Below are positions 26,071 through 35,340 of a stretch of 64,000 nt of DNA, in pieces (position 1 is the stretch's first letter; each line of letters begins with the position of its first letter). This DNA comes from Bacteroidota bacterium. GTDB taxonomy: Bacteria; Bacteroidota; Bacteroidia; Chitinophagales; BACL12. The translations under genes were made by a program, and so were the position numbers. The notes below the pieces were generated by a model that was not told the origin of the DNA, searched no databases, and worked only from the letters and a program-made list of their open reading frames with translations. The DNA lies in assembly GCA_016715425.1 (NCBI GenBank), contig JADKAC010000003.1, forward strand, positions 211,917 through 275,916. Direction: 5' to 3'.

Positions 26071-28125
26071 ATGAATAGATTAAGATCATTAACGGTAATT
26101 ATTATTTGTATTTTATTTTCAATATCAAATGCAAATGCTCAGGCCAGAAAATATCCCCTATTCGAACATTTTACACAAGCATCATGTGGTCCATGTGCTG
26201 ACCAAAATCCCAGCTTCAGTGCGGTGTACAATCAAAATGAATCAGATGTGCATCATATCGCATATCACACAAGCTGGCCGGGAACTGACCCGATGTATTC
26301 AGCAAATCCAGCTGAAAGCAACGCAATAACAAGTTATTATGGTGTATCTGGTGTACCATCAATTTTTATTGATGGAGATGCAATTCCTGCCGGACCGATT
26401 GGAGTGAATCAACAAATGATTGATGATGAAATTGCCTTAACCAGTCCAATCATTGTTTATGTAAATGAAACTACTGATGGAACTACAAGAAATGTAAGTG
26501 TGAAGATTACAACAGTAGGTACAGTACCTTCAGGATCTTACAGAATAAAAGCAGCAGCAGTAGAAAAACTCATAACCTACGGTTCAGCTCCGGGAAGTAA
26601 CGGTGAAAAAGAATTTCCCAATGTATTCCGTTTATTTTTAAATGGTAGTTCAGGAGAAGTAATTACTTTGCCTGCTGAAGGAAGCAGCGCAACTTATGAT
26701 TTCTCTTATACATTAGATGCAGGATGGAATGCTGAAGAAATCTATTCATTAGTTTGGATTCAAGATTACTCCACTAAAGATATTTTAAATTCTGGTGCAT
26801 CCAATGATCCAAGAGTTAGAATGACTGCAGATGGATATAACTTTGTAGAGGGCTCAGCAGAAACACTCTCTTCTTTAAATGCAGAGTCAGATAACACTTC
26901 AGATTTTACTACCAATGCTGAATTTATATTGAGCAGCACCCTTCCCGCAGATTGGTCTGCATCCTTTGTAATTGATGGAAGTACTTATACAGAAACAACT
27001 ACTTTGGCTTATACAGAAAGTGATTTAAAAGATATTACAATCAATGTTACTCCGGGTTCAACTCCTGAACTGGGAATAGTTACTTTAAAGATTTACAATC
27101 CGGATGCAACAGCCTCTGTTCCATCAATTTTAAAATACTATGTTATTTCAGGTATCACTGATTTAGTAGTGGACAATAATGCACCTTACGGTAATGGTAA
27201 CCCTTATGGTTATTACAGCTTTGAAACTTTTATTCCGGAAGGATTAGAACTAGCAGGGAATACCACATTTGCATCAACTACTGATGATATTATGAGCAAA
27301 GGATTCGAGGCAGATGCCTTGAATAAAGTGAAATTCATCTATTATAATGTAGGCTGGTCATTCCCATCTATTACAGCAGAGGAGGTTCCTTCCTTAGAAT
27401 CTTATTTAGATGGTGGTGGAAGATTATTTATTGCCGGTCAAGATATAGGCTGGGAAATAATGGATCCGCTTTCTTTTTATTTAGACCCTGCAACAGAAAG
27501 TTTCTATACCAATTATTTACATGCCGGCTATATATCTGATGCAGCTACAAGTGTAACCCAATTAACAGCAGTTACTACAGATACTTATTTTGGATCTGCC
27601 GGTGTTACCTCTTTTAAAAAACCTTATGGCCCTACTTATTTTTATCCTGATCAAATTGAAACCATAGATGAATTTGGATTTCCTATTTTATATTACAATG
27701 ATCTCGACACTAAAGTAGCAGGTATCCGTGCAGAAAAAGATGATTATAAAATTGTGTATCTCGGTGTTGGTGTTGAAATGTTTATGGATGAAGATGTGCG
27801 AGCAGAATTTATAAAACTTACACATGATTATTTTAGAGAAGGCTATACTGGCATCGAATTTGAAAATGCGGTACAAGCTTTATTAGGCAATGCATATCCT
27901 AATCCAGCAAATTCAATAACCACAATAGCAATTCAAAATATGAACACACCAATGCAAATCATTGTTACAGATTTAAGTGGACGGAAAGTGATGATGCAGG
28001 ATGTGAGTGCTGGTGCATCTACAGTACAATTAAATACAAGTAATTTAGGAAGTGGTTTATATTTTTATTACCTTACCGATGGCAATACAAAAACAAGTAC
28101 TCAAAAATTAGAAATTATAAAATAA
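26071..28125 (+). CDS. Omp28-related secreted thioredoxin-fold protein with type IX sorting domain
   Basis: 684 residues starting at ATG 26071 (MNRLRSLTVIIICILFSISN) with a signal peptide ending near residue 24. An Omp28-like domain follows, with a thioredoxin-like CGPC at 39-42 and the cis-Pro region YGVSGVPSIFIDGDAI. A middle region looks like Ig/beta-sandwich and a ThuA-like or glutamine-amidotransferase-like segment (YLDGGGRLFIAGQDIGWEIM). The C-terminal about 75 residues (LGNAYPNPANSITTIAI ... GLYFYYLTDG) form a type A sorting domain for the type IX secretion system. It is probably anchored on or released from the cell surface. The next gene starts 5 bases later. Confidence 0.8.
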   Translation: MNRLRSLTVIIICILFSISNANAQARKYPLFEHFTQASCGPCADQNPSFSAVYNQNESDVHHIAYHTSWPGTDPMYSANPAESNAITSYYGVSGVPSIFIDGDAIPAGPIGVNQQMIDDEIALTSPIIVYVNETTDGTTRNVSVKITTVGTVPSGSYRIKAAAVEKLITYGSAPGSNGEKEFPNVFRLFLNGSSGEVITLPAEGSSATYDFSYTLDAGWNAEEIYSLVWIQDYSTKDILNSGASNDPRVRMTADGYNFVEGSAETLSSLNAESDNTSDFTTNAEFILSSTLPADWSASFVIDGSTYTETTTLAYTESDLKDITINVTPGSTPELGIVTLKIYNPDATASVPSILKYYVISGITDLVVDNNAPYGNGNPYGYYSFETFIPEGLELAGNTTFASTTDDIMSKGFEADALNKVKFIYYNVGWSFPSITAEEVPSLESYLDGGGRLFIAGQDIGWEIMDPLSFYLDPATESFYTNYLHAGYISDAATSVTQLTAVTTDTYFGSAGVTSFKKPYGPTYFYPDQIETIDEFGFPILYYNDLDTKVAGIRAEKDDYKIVYLGVGVEMFMDEDVRAEFIKLTHDYFREGYTGIEFENAVQALLGNAYPNPANSITTIAIQNMNTPMQIIVTDLSGRKVMMQDVSAGASTVQLNTSNLGSGLYFYYLTDGNTKTSTQKLEIIK

Positions 28126-28130
28126 CCGTT

Positions 28131-28823
28131 ATGAAAAATTTTTTAATCGTATTAAGCTTTACAGTTGCAGGATTAGTTTCTGCACAGTCAAATTTAGAAT
28201 TAACTCCAAATCCGGCAAGTATCTTAGGTAATTCAATAGATGCTGCTGTGATAGAAGTTGAAATTATTAATAATGGCCTCGAACCTCAGGACTATTTATG
28301 GCGTCGTACTGTAAATGATATTCCTGCTGAATGGTTCAGTTTTGTGTGTGATCCAAACTTATGTTATGGCCCTAATCAGGATGTTCCTGCAATGAGTTTT
28401 GTAATTACTCCTGAAAATCATAAATTGAAAATAACATTTTCACCTAACGGAATTCCCGGAACAGGTTACGGAGAAATAGAAGTGTATAGCACTACGGATA
28501 GTGCAAATTATAATGCCATTGTTTCTTTAACGGCAGATCTTAATGCTACAGGATTTCACTCACCAAATGTAGATAATACATTTACAGTGTATCCAAATCC
28601 TGCCAATGAAATAGTGAATGTGATGGCATCTTTCAGTGCAGACATTCATGCGATAAAAATTTTAAATATTGTAGGTAAAGAAGTAGTGTATAATGTTTGG
28701 AATGCAGGCAATGGTCGTATGATTATAAATACGAATACTTTACCTGAAGGAATATATTTCGTACAATTTTTAGGTGAAGGCAATAACATTCTTTCAACTA
28801 AAAAGATAGCTGTTAAACATTAA
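28131..28823 (+). CDS. Secreted protein with type IX sorting domain
   Basis: 230 residues; signal peptide of about 19 residues (MKNFLIVLSFTVAGLVSAQ). Residues 20-140 form a beta-rich domain without a name known to me (WRRTVNDIPAEWFSFVCDPN; the two Cys in the CDPNLC region could form a disulfide). The C-terminal domain from about 150 (FTVYPNPANEIVNVMASF ... LPEGIYFVQFLGEGN) is a type IX sorting signal. It follows the Omp28-like gene by 5 bases and so is likely co-transcribed; the CGPC protein might handle its cysteines, but that is a guess. Confidence 0.75.
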   Translation: MKNFLIVLSFTVAGLVSAQSNLELTPNPASILGNSIDAAVIEVEIINNGLEPQDYLWRRTVNDIPAEWFSFVCDPNLCYGPNQDVPAMSFVITPENHKLKITFSPNGIPGTGYGEIEVYSTTDSANYNAIVSLTADLNATGFHSPNVDNTFTVYPNPANEIVNVMASFSADIHAIKILNIVGKEVVYNVWNAGNGRMIINTNTLPEGIYFVQFLGEGNNILSTKKIAVKH

Positions 28824-28835
28824 CCATCAATCAAC

Positions 28836-28873
28836 AAAAAAAAGAGCTTGTATTTCTACAAGCTCTTTTTTTT
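28836..28873. terminator. Bidirectional terminator between convergent genes
   Basis: A perfect 12-bp stem AAAGAGCTTGTA/TACAAGCTCTTT with a TTTC loop is flanked by an A-run on the left and a T-run on the right. It ends both the + strand secreted-protein pair (stop at 28823) and the minus-strand fad operon (stop at 28893). Confidence 0.9.
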
Positions 28874-28892
28874 GACTAATATTTTTTGATTA

Positions 28893-30686
28893 TTAAAAAC
28901 AATATGCATTTGCAGCAATGATTACATCTGCAATTCTTCTTCGTGATGCTGTTGTATTAATAGATGGATATTTAGTAAAGCGTTTTAATCCAAGCAACAT
29001 CATTTTCTGATCATCCGCGGTTGCAAATGAATTTATTGCTGTGGTTCCTGAACGATGAACTCGATCCAAAGAATCATTAATAAATACCTGCATCATATCT
29101 TTATAAACAGCCATTTCAGTTTCTGATTTTCTATTTTGCAATTTCATGATACGGAGCAACATACTTTCCGCAGCAAATATTTCCATCAACACATCTGATG
29201 CTGCCATTAATATTTCCTGTTCATCTTTTAATTGTATCATCAATTTTTGAACCGCTGCACCGGCAACTAATAGAAATGCTTTTTTCATATTGCGCACTGC
29301 TTTTATTTCCTGTGCAAACATCCCTTCTTCATCGCTGCCAAAATCCGGAACACTCATCAATTCTTTTTGAATTGCAAATGCAGGAGTCATTAAATCCAAC
29401 TCGCCTTTCATAGCACGTTTCAATAGCATATCCATTGTAAGCAAACGATTTATTTCGTTAGTGCCTTCAAAAATTCTGTTGATGCGTGAATCACGATATG
29501 CTCTTGCAACAGGATATTCTTCCGAATAACCATAACCACCATAAATCTGTACAGCTTCATCCACCACATAATCCAATACTTCCGAACCAAGCACTTTCAA
29601 CATTGCACATTCTATTGCAAATTCTTCTGCCGCTGCAAGGTTTGCTTCGGCCAATGATTTACCTTCTGTCAAGAATGCTTTCTCTTTATCATCAATCATA
29701 TTACTGGTGCGCCACAATGCAGATTCCACTGCAAAAGTGCGAATGGCTTGTTCGGATATTTTATATTTAATAGCTCCGAAATTTGCAATGGCAGTTCCGA
29801 ATTGCTCACGTTCATTTGCATATTTTACAGAAATAGTTGCACTGCGTTTACAACCACCAATTGCAGCAGCACATAATTTATATCTGCCGATATTTAAAAT
29901 ATTAAATGCAATAATATGTCCTCTACCTTTTTCTCCCAGAATATTTTCTACAGGCACTTTACAATTTTCGAAAAATACCTGACATGTAGAAGAGCCTTTA
30001 ATTCCCATCTTATGTTCTTCTGCTCCAATACTTAAACCCTCCGAATTTCTTTCCACAATAAATGCAGTAAAATCCTTTCCATCAATTTTGGCAAACACAA
30101 TAAAAATATCTGAAAAGCCTGCATTGGTGATCCACATTTTTTGTCCATTGAGGATATAATTTTTTCCATCTTCTGATAACACTGCTTTTGTTTTTGCAGC
30201 AAGTGCATCCGAACCGGAACCGGGTTCTGTAAGACAATAAGAAACTTTTAAAACACCCTTAACGAGATTGGGTAAATACTTTTGTTTTTGTTCTTCGGTG
30301 CCAAAATATAAAATAGGTAATGTGCCGATTCCGGTATGTGCTAAAAAGGAAACTGAGAATGCATGTGCTGCTCCTACAATTTCAGCAACCGCAGTTTCTG
30401 TATTAAAATCTTTTTCAAAACCTTGATATTTTTCAGGAACAGATATTCCTAACAATCCAAGTTCACCTGCCGCTTCAAGTAATGAAGGTACCAATCCGGG
30501 TTGCTGACTATCTATTGCATCCAATTGAGTAAATACTTGTGTATCTACAAATTCTTTTGCCATATCCCGAATCATTTTTTGTTCTTCATTTAAATCTTCG
30601 GGAATAAATATCTCTTCCGGTTTTGATTCTCTGATTAAAAATTCAGCGCCTTTTAATACAGTTAAAATTTCTTTTACTTCTGACAT
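28893..30686 (-). CDS. fadE: Acyl-CoA dehydrogenase, FadE/VLCAD-like
   Basis: First step of beta-oxidation: FAD-dependent formation of trans-2-enoyl-CoA. 597 residues, the long form: an ordinary acyl-CoA dehydrogenase core (YCLTEPGSGSDALAAKTKAV, KMWITNAGFSDIFIVFAKID, YGGYGYSEEYPVARAYRDSR) and a C-terminal extension of about 170 residues. The catalytic Glu is in RIFEGTNEINRLL. Length and layout match Bacillus FadE and mitochondrial VLCAD/ACAD9. Last gene of the tetR-fadN-fadA-fadE unit, 18 bases after fadA and followed by a strong terminator. Confidence 0.9.
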   Translation of the reverse strand: MSEVKEILTVLKGAEFLIRESKPEEIFIPEDLNEEQKMIRDMAKEFVDTQVFTQLDAIDSQQPGLVPSLLEAAGELGLLGISVPEKYQGFEKDFNTETAVAEIVGAAHAFSVSFLAHTGIGTLPILYFGTEEQKQKYLPNLVKGVLKVSYCLTEPGSGSDALAAKTKAVLSEDGKNYILNGQKMWITNAGFSDIFIVFAKIDGKDFTAFIVERNSEGLSIGAEEHKMGIKGSSTCQVFFENCKVPVENILGEKGRGHIIAFNILNIGRYKLCAAAIGGCKRSATISVKYANEREQFGTAIANFGAIKYKISEQAIRTFAVESALWRTSNMIDDKEKAFLTEGKSLAEANLAAAEEFAIECAMLKVLGSEVLDYVVDEAVQIYGGYGYSEEYPVARAYRDSRINRIFEGTNEINRLLTMDMLLKRAMKGELDLMTPAFAIQKELMSVPDFGSDEEGMFAQEIKAVRNMKKAFLLVAGAAVQKLMIQLKDEQEILMAASDVLMEIFAAESMLLRIMKLQNRKSETEMAVYKDMMQVFINDSLDRVHRSGTTAINSFATADDQKMMLLGLKRFTKYPSINTTASRRRIADVIIAANAYCF

Positions 30687-30704
30687 CGTATGTTGTTTTA
30701 AAAA

Positions 30705-31883
30705 TTAATTCAATCGTTCATATATACCTGCAATACCTTGTCCGCCACCAACGCATGCGGTTACCATTCCATATTTTTTATTCAGGCGTTTTAAATCATG
30801 CATTATTTGCACAGTCAATTTTGTTCCGGTGCATCCCAATGGATGACCAAGTGCAACAGCCCCGCCATTTATATTTACAATTTCTTTATTCAATCCTGCT
30901 TCTTGAATTACTGCTAATGCCTGGCAAGCAAATGCTTCATTTAATTCTATCAAATCAATATCATTCAAAGTGAGATTTGCCATTTTCAATGCCTTCGGAA
31001 TTGCAGCCACCGGACCAATTCCCATAATGCGAGGCTCCACTCCCACGGTTGCACAACTTACTAATCTTGCGAGTGGTTGAAGATTTAATTCTTTCACCAT
31101 ACGTTCACTCATCACAATTACAAAAGCAGCTCCATCAGAAGTTTGAGATGAGTTACCTGCAGTTACAATTCCATTTGCAGCAAACACAGGTTTTAGCTTT
31201 GCAAGTGCCTCTAACGAAGTATCTTTTCTCGGTCCTTCATCAGTATCCACTACATACTTTTTCTCCGCTCTTTTATTTTTATCATTCACAAAAATTTCTG
31301 TTACTTCTATCGGTGCAATACCCTCTTTAAAAATTCCACTTTCAATTGCATGAATTGCTTTTTGATGTGATTCCAAAGAAAATTTATCAGATGCTTCTCT
31401 GCTGATATTAAAATCTTTTGCCACTGCCTCTGCAGTTAATCCCATTCCGATATAATAATCAGGATGTGATTTTGCTACTTCATAATTTAATACAGTTCTC
31501 CATCCTGTTGTCGGCACTAAACTCATGCTTTCTGTTCCACCTGCTATTATACAATCAGCCATTCCACTTCTGATTTTTGCTGTGGCAATTGCAATAGTTT
31601 CCACACCACTTGCACAATATCGATTTACAGTCATTCCTCCTGTTGCAATCGGCAATGCCCGCACTCCAATCATTCTTCCAACCTGTAAACCTTGTTCTGC
31701 TTCAGGCACTGCATTTCCGACAATTAAATCTTCCACTCTTTTCGGATCTAATTGCGGAACAGATGCTAATAATTGTTTAATTACATCCACGGCTAAATCA
31801 TCCGGTCTTGTAAAACGAAATACACCTCTACCGGCTTTGCCGACTGCGGTTCTTAATCCTGCTATTATATATGCTTCTTTCAT
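30705..31883 (-). CDS. fadA: Acetyl-CoA acyltransferase (3-ketoacyl-CoA thiolase)
   Basis: Last step of beta-oxidation, cleaving 3-ketoacyl-CoA with CoA. 392 residues. The acyl-accepting Cys is in VNRYCASGVETIAIA (about residue 90); the catalytic His is in GGAVALGHPLGCTG and the second Cys in VTACVGGGQG; LNEAFACQALAV is also conserved. Its order with fadN and fadE supports a degradative role rather than acetoacetyl-CoA synthesis. A repeat-rich gap of 247 bases separates it from fadN, so it might have its own promoter, though none stands out. Confidence 0.9.
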   Translation of the reverse strand: MKEAYIIAGLRTAVGKAGRGVFRFTRPDDLAVDVIKQLLASVPQLDPKRVEDLIVGNAVPEAEQGLQVGRMIGVRALPIATGGMTVNRYCASGVETIAIATAKIRSGMADCIIAGGTESMSLVPTTGWRTVLNYEVAKSHPDYYIGMGLTAEAVAKDFNISREASDKFSLESHQKAIHAIESGIFKEGIAPIEVTEIFVNDKNKRAEKKYVVDTDEGPRKDTSLEALAKLKPVFAANGIVTAGNSSQTSDGAAFVIVMSERMVKELNLQPLARLVSCATVGVEPRIMGIGPVAAIPKALKMANLTLNDIDLIELNEAFACQALAVIQEAGLNKEIVNINGGAVALGHPLGCTGTKLTVQIMHDLKRLNKKYGMVTACVGGGQGIAGIYERLN

Positions 31884-31904
31884 AAATTAGTATTGAGTAT
31901 CCAT

Positions 31905-32130
31905 TATTTGCTATTGGCCGTTAGCTTTTAGCTGTTGGCTTAATAAATTCACTATTGACTTTGACTATTGACTATTGACTTTTGACTTTGACTATTGACT
32001 TTGACGATTAACAATGAAAAAAAACTCATCCCGGATTTATTTACAATTTAAAATTGCTTATTGCATTTTGCTTATTGCTCATTCATTCACCATTCACCAC
32101 TCACTACTCACTACTCACTACTCACCATTC
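31905..32130. repeat. Low-complexity intergenic region with 7-bp repeats
   Basis: This gap between fadN and fadA consists of short tandem heptamers: TTGACTA-like units at about 31950-32005 and TCACTAC three times in a row at 32101-32121, plus TTGCTTATTGC repeats at 32054-32080. Words such as CTATTGGCCGTTAGC and TGTTGGCT recur inverted at 38730-38764. No gene seen. Confidence 0.7.
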
Positions 32131-34557
32131 TCAATTCCTCAAAGGCTTTCCTGTTTTTAAAATATGTTGCATGCGATCCAATGTTTTTTTCTCACCTAAG
32201 AGTGACAAAAATGCTTCACGTTCTAAATCCAATAAGTATTGTTCGTTTACTAAAGTGGGTTGTGATAAATCTCCGCCGCATAATACATAGCAAACTTTCT
32301 GTGCAATTTTTTCATCGTATTCACTGATATATCCTGCCATGCGCATAGATGCAATTCCCACATAAAAACTTCCGAGTGCGGTACGACCTAACACCCGAAT
32401 ATCATTGCGTGGTTGTGGTTGTGTATATCCTCTTTCTGCAATTTCTATCAATGCATGTTTTGCTTCAGTAATTACACGATTGCCATTTATAATTTCTTTA
32501 TCAAAACCCTTTCTCAATATTCCCATTTCAAATGCTTCACGAGCAGATGTTGCCACTTTTGCCATTGCAATATTTAAACTCATTTCCTGCAATGTTGGAA
32601 TTTCAATATCACCTTTAAAAAATTTATCACTTGCACGCACAGCAAATTCTTTAGTTCCACCACCGGCAGGAATTAAACCTGCGCCCACTTCAACTAAACC
32701 AATATAAGTTTCTGCTGCAGCTACTGCTACATCTGCATGCATCGTCATTTCACAACCACCACCCAACGTTAATCCATGTGGTGCAACAGCAATCGGAATT
32801 CCCGAAAAGCGCACTCGTGTTGTCATGTTTTGAAACATGCGAATCGCCATATCCAACTCCTCATATTCTTGTTCAATTGCAAGCATTAACATCATAGCGA
32901 TATTGGCACCGGCAGAAAAATTTGCCGCTTCATTTCCTATTACAAGACCACGATAATTTTTTTCGGCAATGGCAATTGAATTATTTACAGCAGTAATTAT
33001 TTCTGCACCAATCACATTCATCTTGGTATGAAATTCCAAACATAAAATTCCATCACCTATATCATGCAGAGTAGCACCTTCATTTTTAAATACCGGTTTA
33101 TTTTCACGCAAATTATCTAATAGAATAATTTTGTCTGCTCCCGGAATTTCTTTGTATTGTTTTGAAGCGATATCATAAAATTTTCGCTTTCCATTTTCTG
33201 ATTTATAAAAGGATGTAACACCGGCGGCAAGCATATCATTTATCCATTGCGCCACTTCAACACCTGCAGATTTCATTTGCTTAACAGTGTCTTCCACTCC
33301 CAGAATATCCCAGGTTTCAAACGGTCCTAATTCCCAACCAAAACCCGCACGCATTGCATCATCAATTTTATATAATTCATCTGCAATTTCTGGAATGCGA
33401 TGCGATACATAACTATTTACCAAGTAAGTTACTTTGCGATAAAATTCTCCTGCATTATCCTTTCCATTATGTAATATCTGTAATCGCTTTTTTAAATCAT
33501 CCACAGGTTTCGCTGCATCCAATGTTGCAAACTTTGCTTTGCGTGTTGGCACATATTCAAAAGTGTTCAAATCCAAAACAAGAATTTCACTCTTGCCTTC
33601 TGCATTTTTTATTTTCTTAAAAAATCCCTGACCTGTTTTATCCCCCAGCCATTTATTGCTAATTAATTTTTGTATGTAATCCGGCACAGAAAAGAGTTCT
33701 CTGTTTTCATCTTGCGGACAAGCATCATAAGTGTTCATTGCCACCTTCACCAAAGTATCAATTCCAACAACATCGGCTGTGCGAAATGTCGCAGATTTTG
33801 GTCTTCCGCTCACAGGCCCTGTAAGTGCATCCACTTCATCAATACTTAAATGTAATTCCTGCATTGTACGTAACACCGCCATGATAGAAAATACACCAAT
33901 TCGATTTGCAATAAATGCAGGGGTGTCTTTACATAACACCGTTGTTTTTCCTAAAAACCGATCACCATAATCCATTAAAAAATCTACAACTGCTTTATCC
34001 GTTTTTTCTGAAGGTATTATCTCCAATAATTTTAAATAGCGTGGCGGATTAAAAAAATGTGTCCCACAAAAATTTGTTTTAAAATCCTCCGATCTGCCTT
34101 CCATAATATCAGTAATCGGAATACCTGATGTATTTGTAGTGATAAGTGTTCCTGCCTTTCTCAACGCATCCACTTTCTCCATCAATTGTTTTTTTATTTC
34201 CAGATTTTCAATCACCACTTCAATAATCCAATCGCTGTCTTCAATTTTTTTGAGATCATCATCAAAATTTCCTGTAGTAATATTTTTTAAAACTGTTTTG
34301 CTATAAACGGGAGATGGATTTTGTTTCACCGCCATTTGCAATGCATCATTCACAATTTTATTTCGCAGTGCAGGTTTCTTTTTTTCTTCTTCCGATAATT
34401 TATTATCTACAATATCCAACAGCAAAACCTGCACACCAATATTTGCAAAATGGCAAGCTATTCTTGAGCCCATTACGCCGGAGCCAAGAATACTTACTTT
34501 GCGTATCAAGCGGTTTTCTATTTTAATTCCTTTTATAGAATCTGTCATCGTTTGCAT
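32131..34557 (-). CDS. fadN: 3-hydroxyacyl-CoA dehydrogenase / enoyl-CoA hydratase fusion, FadN type
   Basis: Two-domain enzyme of the middle beta-oxidation steps, 808 residues. The NAD-binding dehydrogenase comes first (SILGSGVMGSRIACHFANIG, GTHFFNPPRYLKLLEIIPS, FIANRIGVFSI) and the crotonase domain last (ANFSAGANIAMML oxyanion loop; GGGCEMTMHADVAVAAAETY and GLVEVGAGLIPAGGGTKE with the two Glu). This order is that of Bacillus FadN (about 790 residues), opposite to E. coli FadB. A second ATG three codons in (34548) is equally possible. It lies 9 bases after tetR. Confidence 0.9.
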   Translation of the reverse strand: MQTMTDSIKGIKIENRLIRKVSILGSGVMGSRIACHFANIGVQVLLLDIVDNKLSEEEKKKPALRNKIVNDALQMAVKQNPSPVYSKTVLKNITTGNFDDDLKKIEDSDWIIEVVIENLEIKKQLMEKVDALRKAGTLITTNTSGIPITDIMEGRSEDFKTNFCGTHFFNPPRYLKLLEIIPSEKTDKAVVDFLMDYGDRFLGKTTVLCKDTPAFIANRIGVFSIMAVLRTMQELHLSIDEVDALTGPVSGRPKSATFRTADVVGIDTLVKVAMNTYDACPQDENRELFSVPDYIQKLISNKWLGDKTGQGFFKKIKNAEGKSEILVLDLNTFEYVPTRKAKFATLDAAKPVDDLKKRLQILHNGKDNAGEFYRKVTYLVNSYVSHRIPEIADELYKIDDAMRAGFGWELGPFETWDILGVEDTVKQMKSAGVEVAQWINDMLAAGVTSFYKSENGKRKFYDIASKQYKEIPGADKIILLDNLRENKPVFKNEGATLHDIGDGILCLEFHTKMNVIGAEIITAVNNSIAIAEKNYRGLVIGNEAANFSAGANIAMMLMLAIEQEYEELDMAIRMFQNMTTRVRFSGIPIAVAPHGLTLGGGCEMTMHADVAVAAAETYIGLVEVGAGLIPAGGGTKEFAVRASDKFFKGDIEIPTLQEMSLNIAMAKVATSAREAFEMGILRKGFDKEIINGNRVITEAKHALIEIAERGYTQPQPRNDIRVLGRTALGSFYVGIASMRMAGYISEYDEKIAQKVCYVLCGGDLSQPTLVNEQYLLDLEREAFLSLLGEKKTLDRMQHILKTGKPLRN

Positions 34558-34566
34558 AAAAATATT

Positions 34567-35151
34567 TTAATGTATAAGTGCTTTCTTAGAAGCATTTTCA
34601 AATTTGTCAATAATCATTGCATGTGCCTTGCGAATAAATTCAGGATCATTATAAATGCGCATCATCATCGCAGCACCTTCCACTGCACAAATTGTTTCTC
34701 TTGCAAAAAACAATGCGGCATCATCGCTGTATCTTTCTTTATAAATAAATTGTAATGCTTTCGTCCAATCGTCGAAAAAAGATTTAATAGGTCCTTTGAA
34801 TTCCGGAACCACATCATTGGTTTCCATTGCAATATTTGCCATCAAGCAAGCACCTTCGCCATTGGTAAAAACATACTCACTCATCTCCGCCAATTTCTTC
34901 AAACGCTTTTCCGCAGGCATATCTTCTTTATAAGCAAATACAAAAATTTCATTGTGATAATACTCCTGTAAATAAGTCAACACACCCACCATCAATTCCT
35001 CTTTGGATGGATAATAATGATAAATGCTGCCTTTCAATAACCCACATTCCGTGGCAATATCCGCCATACTTGTTTTGTGATAACCTCTTGTTCTGAATAG
35101 TTTCAGTGCCACATGAATGAGTTCCTGCTGATTTACTTTTTGCTTTGGCAT
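34567..35151 (-). CDS. TetR-family transcriptional regulator of the fad operon
   Basis: 194 residues from ATG 35151 (MPKQKVNQQELIHVALKLFR). The N-terminal helix-turn-helix is clear: RGYHKTSMADIATECGLLKG, SIYHYYPSKEELMVGV. The rest is a helical ligand/dimer domain of unknown specificity. As first gene of tetR-fadN-fadA-fadE it most likely senses acyl-CoA, as the TetR-type FadR does in Bacillus, but this is inference. A perfect palindrome covers its promoter, which implies autorepression. The predicted transcript begins at or next to the ATG. A TTG two codons upstream (35157) overlaps the -7 box and is rejected. Confidence 0.85.
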   Translation of the reverse strand: MPKQKVNQQELIHVALKLFRTRGYHKTSMADIATECGLLKGSIYHYYPSKEELMVGVLTYLQEYYHNEIFVFAYKEDMPAEKRLKKLAEMSEYVFTNGEGACLMANIAMETNDVVPEFKGPIKSFFDDWTKALQFIYKERYSDDAALFFARETICAVEGAAMMMRIYNDPEFIRKAHAMIIDKFENASKKALIH

Positions 35152-35154
35152 GCT

Positions 35155-35185
35155 CAAATATAGCCCTATTTTTCATTTTACCAAA
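35155..35185 (-). promoter_or_regulatory. Promoter of tetR-fadNAE
   Basis: On the minus strand TTTG (35185-35182), 19 bases, then TATATTTG (35162-35155) matches the Bacteroidota consensus at both elements and spacing. The -7 box ends 3 bases before the ATG at 35151, so the message should be leaderless or nearly so. Confidence 0.65.
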
Positions 35186-35202
35186 CGTTTGTTTGGTAAA
35201 AT
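35175..35202. promoter_or_regulatory. TetR-type operator palindrome
   Basis: Perfect 12-bp arms ATTTTACCAAAC/GTTTGGTAAAAT around a GTTT spacer. It covers the -33 element of the tetR promoter, where a bound dimer would block RNA polymerase. Size and symmetry fit TetR-family operators. I saw no second copy in the window. Confidence 0.75.
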
Positions 35203-35340
35203 ATTTAGAAACATTACAACTATCGGATTTTCAATAAGAATTAAAACTCCATTTTATTGGAAATGACGATTGATAATCACAGTAACTCTTAATAATTATT
35301 TTTTGCTCATGTATCATTATAGGTTTATTTTGTACACGTC

